NCBI GenBank assembly: GCA_021464245.1
Contig: JADCRB010000096.1
Location: 162,951-226,950, forward strand
From: Carallia brachiata
Taxonomy: Eukaryota; Streptophyta; Magnoliopsida; Malpighiales; Rhizophoraceae
Length of the DNA: 64,000 nucleotides
Direction: 5' to 3'
Shown here: piece after piece, positions 58,301-64,000 of the stretch
Layout: each line of letters begins with the position of its first letter
Numbering within the stretch: position 1 is the first letter of the stretch
The notes under the pieces: generated by a model
The model's database searches: none
Seen by the model: the letters and a program-made list of their open reading frames with translations, nothing else
Told to the model about the DNA's origin: nothing
Position numbers and translations under genes: made by a program

Positions 58301-60056
58301 CCATTCTTCTTTCTTACTGGGTCTATATTTGCTATTTAAGTTGGGTAGGTGACTTCTCAGATGAAGCCAGCATTGATCAGCTTGTTGGCTTCTTCCTCAA
58401 TTTGTGGAATAAGCTCCAGGCGAAACTGTCGTTGCGGTTGCTTAACTGGACGAACACCATTTTTTACTGCTAGGTGATGTACTGCGATCTTCCGGTCAAG
58501 TTCAGACATTTCTTTGTAGTTTCAAGCGAATAGATCCTTGTATTGACTTAATATTCAGACATATTCTTTCTCTTCTTTTGGTGTGAGTAAAGCACTCACA
58601 AATGTAGGTCAAGGATCTTCCGGGGAGGCAAGATTGACCTCCTTGAGTTCATCAACAGTTATTTGGCCACCATATTCGAGTTTTGGGAGAGTCTCTTTTA
58701 CTTCAGCATATGATGAGTCAGATTCAACCTCCTTACTAATCGTGACCTGCAATGTAGAGAACCTAACTTCATCTTCTTTGTTTAACTGCATGGGCCTTTC
58801 CTGTTTGGTGGTGATGGTGATGGCACATGCATTAGCTGCTCAGTCTTGGCTCTTCAGCGCGATCCGAACATGTGACTTCTCTTGATAGACTAAGCTGGGT
58901 CGGGACTTCGAGGATTGAGTAGTGAAGCCATGCGTGGATGGCAGCATACCCATTGTGTTTGGGTTTGAGAAGTCATAGCCCGCTTTAGCCAAGAACCTGT
59001 ATTCGTTAGGATCAAATCCTTTGTCTGTTCTTTTTTCTGGAAGTGAGTCACATTCAATTTTCCCCACGAGTAGTCTAACAAAACCTTTAAGTGGTTTTGA
59101 GGCCAAGACTGGATCAATATTCGAGAGTGGTAAGGCATGGGTTGTCTTTAAGTTGTGAAGCTCTTCTGCCTTGGGTTGGCTGTGTCATTCCCCTTGTTTG
59201 GGATTGGTACAATAAGAGAAAAGAGGCTGACTTTTTGGATGTCGTGACTTTGGCACATAGCGTAGGACTGGAGTAAGACTCTAAGATGTAGCCTCTTGCG
59301 TGCGAGGTTCGGCAGGCTGTGGCAGCTTTTCATCTGTTGGGTCCTGGGGGCGAGTATCAGCAGAGTCTATGATAGCTTCAACCTCTTTAGGGATTCCCCC
59401 AATCAAGGGAACTTTCGATGGGACGATCTCAGGATTGTCCGTGTCGATGTAGAAGATTGCGTCCGCCAAATTTGATTCAGCTTCATCGAATGGCTTTAAG
59501 TCGACATTGACTTTTCAATGCTATCCTTGAAGTATTTGAAGCATTGGTGCAGAATTGAAAGCACAACCCTATTTCCATGGATCTATAGACATCTCAGTAA
59601 CATCGTGTATGTGGTGCATGCATCGATTACATGGAACAGAGTGCTGGAAATAAGGTCACCAATGGTTAGGTCTATATCAATCATAACAATCGCTCTCTGT
59701 CCTCCTTGGTTGAAGCCATAAATCATTAAGTGACTCTTTGATAATTCATCAATGCTGATGCCAACGTCCATCATGGTAGATTTTGGGATGATTTTTATTG
59801 TCGAGCCATCGCCAATCAGGATGCGACGAATCTTCTGCTCTCTTGCATATCCTGATACATAGAGTGGTCGATAGTGGGGTTTGGATCCTAACAAAAGATC
59901 CTCATCCATGAATGAAATAGCTGAGTAGCATATGACATGATCTTGGGCCATCTGATTCTCTGTTGCGTTGGAATCAATGGTAGGCAGAGATCCTGCTGTG
60001 GTACGAACAGTCATGCTGACTTGGTTCTGCCAGACTTCAGATGATTGCAAAGTCAA
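55373..60056 (-). pseudogene. E4 pol, decayed
   Basis: Protease at 59583-60056 reads ILIGDGST in place of IDDGSA. Reverse transcriptase carries YVND at 57979-57990, an Asp-to-Asn change of a catalytic residue (GAT to AAT). RNase H spans about 57640-57250, the second RNase H 57129-56845 (FDSVAKHDGASAGIVF, NNVAEYQALI) and integrase about 56750-55373 (core from 56010: FKQYKSSMYN). Many stops are present. No large pol deletion is evident. Confidence 0.92.
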
Positions 60057-60725
60057 AAGGAGTTGAGGGCTAGCGAGAAGGCTTTGGAGAGCTTTAGTTT
60101 CCTACCCTATCGTCGACTTTTCAGCGTTGCATGGTTCCTCCCTTTGGCATGCCGTTTCTTCTGATGGATTCGAAGTGATGGTGGTCAGGTTGGCCGAGAT
60201 TACGTCTTCCTGATCCATAATAATTTTATTCTGATTTTTGAGCTTCATGTTTAGCTCCTTCAAAACGAAGCACTTCTTGGTTGGATGACTGATTATTTGG
60301 TGGTACTTGTAGAATTTCGAGTCGTTGACCTGATCCTTTTCATTGGGCCGTTTGCATTCTGGGAGTTCGATCAACTTCACCTCCAATAGTTGGTCAAGAA
60401 TGTTTAGGACGTCCCAGTCGAGGAATGGATATTTCTTCTGCTCCAATTCTCGCAATATCATCTTTTACCTTTCTTATTGTTTTGGCCGATTTGTTGGTGC
60501 TGGAGGGTTCACCTTCAATTTTGCTCCCACTTTTGTTGGTACAGTGTGGACGGTCATCACTTCCTTACCTTTGTCTGTTTCAATATTTTTGCTGTGTTTG
60601 GATAGTGAGAAATCATGACTGTCCGCGGGTTTCTAACGTACGTACCTGGATAGGATAGTTGATGAAGGAAATGAAGCAGTTACCTTTTTATTGGCGACGG
60701 CTGTTGTGTTGTTCTTTGGGACCAT
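60057..60725 (-). pseudogene. E4 gag remnant lacking the core domain
   Basis: From ATG 60725 the N-terminal part aligns with E1 gag for about 40 codons. It then jumps at about 60590 to the segment just before the zinc knuckle (KGKEVMTVHTV), omitting the whole retrotransposon-gag core. The knuckle-like CKYHQIISHPTKKC region (ending CFVLKELNMKLKNQNKI) follows. The element could not make capsid alone. Confidence 0.85.
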
Positions 60726-60950
60726 CGATGTACTAGGTACCTGTTAGAAAATTTTCTTTTTTTTTTTCTTTTTCCTTTTTTTCTTTTTTTTCTCTGTTTT
60801 GTCTTTTTTTATTTTTTTAATTTTTTTTTCTCTTTTTTTTTCCTTTTTTGTTCTTCTCCCTCTTTTGTCTTTTTCATTTTTTTCTTTTTTTTTTCCTCAG
60901 CTCTTTTTTATTATTATTTTTTTAAAGAACAAGAGATGGGAGGTGAAGAG

Positions 60951-60968
60951 ATCCCATCGAACATGCCA
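60951..60968 (-). other. E4 primer-binding site
   Basis: Minus strand TGGCATGTTCGATGGGAT, 6 nt inside the 5' LTR, matching the E1 site with transitions. Confidence 0.7.
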
Positions 60969-60974
60969 GAAATT

Positions 60975-63055
60975 TGTATGTGCTGTAAATTTCGAGTCTG
61001 TAACAATTAGATTAGAAAATATATCAATACAAATTACAAATATACATTTTAAAATAAAATAAAATTGATGTGGAGTCGATTCTCGTACGAATCCTCTGAT
61101 TAGTGCTCATTCGTGACTCCGTTAAGGGCTGCACTAGTTTAATCTTGACAGAAATAGATTTTACAACTTTATCTTGATCTGAATGAGTTTTGTTGAGAAC
61201 AGAGGTTGGACTGCGGGCAGATGCCTGGACTACAGTGAAAGCCGTAGAGACTTAATCTAACTTGAACTGACTTGATTTCATCGATGACTATAGGGGCTTA
61301 TTCTCGGATGGACTGCCTGGACTTTACTGAGGGCCGTAGGAGACTTAATCTCATACAAATGTTTAATATTTTAATATTTTCAGTTTTTACTTTCGTAAAT
61401 CCCAATATGAGGTGACCGGATAGTATAAATCAAAAATATATTTGGAAATAAATATATTAAATATTTTGATCTTTATATTTGGAAGATCTCCCTTGATGGT
61501 GTTTGGGAAGTATATATCCAAAATAGTAAAACGTAAAGAAATGGAAAATAGGAAATGTGTTTAAAGTGAAATGCTTTACTTGCTTTGGGTCCGTTTGGAG
61601 ACGCTGTCAGTTTTTTGTTTATGCTTTTCAATTTCTGTTTTTTGTTTTTATTGTTTGCTGAATTTTTGTGTTTATTGCTGTCAATTTTTGTTTTTTTTTA
61701 TAAGAATAAAAAAATAAGTAAAAAGGATAGTGAGAGAAATGGTAAAAGAGTATAATATAGAGAGAAAAATGGGAGAGAGAGAGAGAGAGAGAAAGAGGGT
61801 AGAGAGAGAATGAGTAGAGAGAGAAAAAGGAGAGAGAAAGAGAGAAGAAAGAGAATGAGTAGAGATAATGACATAAAGAGAAAGGGTTGAGAAAGAATGA
61901 GTAAACAGAATAGTAGAGAGAGAAAATGGAGAAAGAGGGTAGAGAGAGAATGAGTAGAGAAAATGACAAAGAGAGAAAGAGAGAGGGTGTAGAGAAAGAA
62001 CAAGTAAGAAAATGATAGAGAGAGAAAATGAGAGAGAGGGTAGAGGAGAATGAGAGAGAATGTAGAGAGAATGGTAAAACAAGAAAAAGTGAAAGTCTAG
62101 AGTAGTAGAGAGAGAATGAATAGGAGAGAAAAAAAGAGAGAGAGAGGGTAGAGAGAGATGAGTAGAGAGAAAATAGAGAGAGAGGGTAGAAGAGAGAATG
62201 GTAGAAATAGAAAAAAGGGAGAGAGGAGAGAGAGAATGATAGAGATAGAAAAAGGAGGAGAGAGAGTAGAGAGAGAAATAGAGAGAGAGCGGGGTGAGCG
62301 AGAGAATGGTAGAGATTGAAAAAAAGGGAGAGAGGAGAGAGAGAACGATAGAGATAGAAAAAGGGGAGAGATGGTAGAGAGAGAATGAGTAGAGAGAGAA
62401 AATAGAGAAAGAGAGGGTAGAGAGAGAATGGTAGAGATAGAAAAAAAGGGAGAGAGGAGAGAGAGAAAATAGAGAGAGAGGGTAGAGAGAGAATGATAGA
62501 GATAGAAAAGGAGAGAGAGGGTAGAGAGAGAATGAGTTGAGAGAGAAAGAGTAGTGAGAGAAAAAATATAGAGGGATAGAGAGAGGATGAGTAAAGAGAG
62601 ATATGATAAAGAGGGTGGATAGAGAAAGAAAATGTTGTGAGAGAAAGTATAGAAAAAAAGTGAAAAACAAAATCGGAAAGCTATTTTTATTGTTTTCCCA
62701 ATTTGATTTTTTTCTTTGAAAAACACTTTTAACTTTTCAACGAAAAACAGAAAACAGAATCAATAACAAATATGTTTCCTGTTTTTTTTGTGAAAAATAA
62801 ACAAAAAACAGAAAACTTAAATCACTCCAGGCCCTTTGCTTTTGGATTCCTTGGGGACTTCTTGTGTTTTTCCTGTTTCAGAAATCGCCTATTTATAGGT
62901 TCTCAAAGGAACAAACAAACAAATGATTTTGCCTAACTTGTTTCACAAATTGGCATGAGGTGGCCTTCTAGATGTTTATAAATTTTAAAATGGGGTGACC
63001 TTCTAGATGTTTGCAAATTTCAAATAGGGTGGCCTTCTAGACTTTTGTGTTTACA
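60975..63055 (-). repeat. E4 5' LTR, interrupted
   Basis: Pairs with 52594-53393 on both sides of an insertion at 61587-62834. Ends GTGTTTACA. Confidence 0.92.
61587..62834. mobile_element. GA-rich TIR element inserted in the E4 5' LTR
   Basis: Starts GGGTCCGTTTGGAG and ends CTCCAGGCCC, partly inverted. It is flanked by CTTGCTTT (61579-61586) and TTTGCTTT (62835-62842), a likely 8-bp duplication that fits hAT-type transposition. Subterminal regions contain inverted TTTTTGTTT / AAACAAAAA tracts. The core (about 61720-62660) is almost wholly purine on the plus strand, with GAGAGAGAATGAGTA-like repeats. The long minus-strand ORFs here are a by-product of that repeat. Confidence 0.7.
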
Positions 63056-63060
63056 TTCAT

Positions 63061-64000
63061 ATCAAGAAACTATTAATTTCAAACCTTTAAATCGATTATA
63101 ATCATAAATTAAGTTCGAAAATCTTAGACTTCTTTTTCCAATCAGTCTTTCCATTTTTAACTTCTATATTATGCCACTTTTAGTTACTTAATCAATCCAA
63201 TAAAATATATTTTTTGACTTTGATCTTACCACGAATAGTCTCGATACGTAACCACAAGGAATCAATCTCTTTTCAATTGCCATTCTCTCTGTGTTAATTA
63301 CTGCAATTCGATTAGGACTCGAAACCATAATTTCAAGCATTTCAATTAGGAATCGGAACCATAATTTCCAACAATTTTCACAACAACAATTAGTGACAAA
63401 GTCTTTTTTTTCTTTTGGGTCCATCTAAATTGAGCAAAGGAGAGTTATCTAGGGTGATTACTAAACTACACTTGGTGATTAATTATAATTAGTATCATAG
63501 ACTACTGTTGATGTAATGATTTAAAAGGTGTATAGGTGTTCGATAAGAAAAAGAATTATTTGAGTAGTAAAAATAAAGTTTGTATTTGAGAATGGAGCAG
63601 AGAAAATAGTGAAGGGAAAATGAGTTGCAAGGTGACACAAGAAAACTTTTAAACTGATCTTTGAATTCTTGTTTTTGATCACTTAAACCTTCTGCCAGCT
63701 ACGGCCTTTTTATAGGCTTATATACATATGTGAACAAATATAAAATTTTTGGCTGCCGACTTAACTATTTCCATGCACATACAGAGTTGCTTATTTCCAT
63801 GCACAGACACGTTACACCTAGCTTTAATAGTCTGTTTGGACTATAAGATTTCGGTAAAAAAGAAAGTTGTCAGAGAAAAAGTGATAAAAAAAGAAAATTA
63901 TGTGAAAGAAAATTGTAAGAATTTATTGTTTGAATTGTGAGAAATATGTGAGAAAAAAATTGATGAGAAAGTGAAATTATGTGTTTAGATTGTATGAGAA
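63061..64000. other. Right flank, no gene recognised
   Basis: AT-rich DNA without supported genes. From about 63826, GTCTGTTTGGACTATAAG and then A-rich text resembles the start of another non-autonomous TIR element running out of the window. Confidence 0.4.

Larger units (their letters stand above)
52594..63055 (-). mobile_element. E4: older Tat-clade retrotransposon with WOX cargo
   Basis: LTRs 52594-53393 and 60975-63055, with near-identical target duplication TTTAT (52589-52593) and TTCAT (63056-63060). Internal order on the minus strand is primer-binding site, gag remnant, pol, spacer, WOX relict, second ORF region. The core gag domain is deleted and pol carries many stops. The 5' LTR holds a 1.25-kb DNA-transposon insertion. 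Confidence 0.93.

Noticed and set aside
61681..62670. A 329-codon open frame on the minus strand with Ser/Leu/Phe-rich text
   Set aside because: It is the antisense of a GA microsatellite-like core; several frames are open at once and the composition is pure low complexity.

Overview
This is a repeat-dense, AT-rich window of a flowering-plant nuclear genome, most likely a eudicot. The evidence is split genes with GT/AG introns, a germin-like protein gene family, Tat-lineage Ty3/gypsy LTR retrotransposons, a tRNA-derived SINE and MITE-like elements. No species can be named from the sequence alone.

Host genes. Four germin-like protein (GLP) loci are present, all with two exons and a phase-1 intron after the codons for the mature N-terminus. 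Three lie on the minus strand: GLP-A at 15.2-16.3 kb, GLP-B at 27.0-28.2 kb and GLP-C at 31.4-32.7 kb. GLP-D lies on the plus strand at 50.8-52.2 kb. Only GLP-B reads through (224 codons). GLP-A and GLP-D each carry one single-base frameshift, and GLP-C is clearly decayed. A, B and C sit in tandem segmental duplicates: unit A 1-17866, unit B about 22161-29745, and an older unit C about 30500-36000. Apart from one retrotransposon inserted in A, units A and B align almost end to end at about 7.6 kb each.

Retrotransposons. Four related Ty3/gypsy elements occupy most of the rest: E1 2648-12895 (minus), E2 about 18050-21866 (plus), E3 37327-47518 (plus) and E4 52594-63055 (minus). E1, E3 and E4 have two LTRs, target-site duplications, a shared primer-binding site and gag-PR-RT-RNaseH-second RNaseH-integrase order, which is diagnostic of the Tat clade. 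E2 has lost almost all of pol but keeps gag.

Main discovery. Between the end of pol and the 3' LTR, all four elements carry a same-sense captured gene for a WUSCHEL-related homeobox (WOX) protein. It has a plant WOX homeodomain (key block NVFYWFQN), a WUS-box-like TLPLF motif and a C-terminal LxLxL (EAR-like) motif in about 209 codons without introns. In E1 and E3 the frame is open except for one nonsense codon each, at different positions. A conserved TATA-bearing leader precedes it, and in E2 that leader is expanded into about 14 tandem units of roughly 49 bp. A second, unrecognised ORF (107 codons in E1) with its own TATA-like sequence lies between the homeobox gene and the 3' LTR in E1, E3 and E4. 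I read this as a retrotransposon family that has acquired and propagated a developmental transcription-factor gene.

Other content: two paralogous copies of a SINE with target duplications, two copies of a foldback MITE, a LINE RNase H relict in both units, a TIR repeat split by E3, a GA-rich TIR element inside the E4 5' LTR, a small TIR element at 36.2-36.7 kb, a Tourist-like element at 49.1-49.9 kb, a partial LTR of a related family at 47.8-48.5 kb, and a roughly 100-bp AT-rich tandem array at 33.2-33.9 kb.
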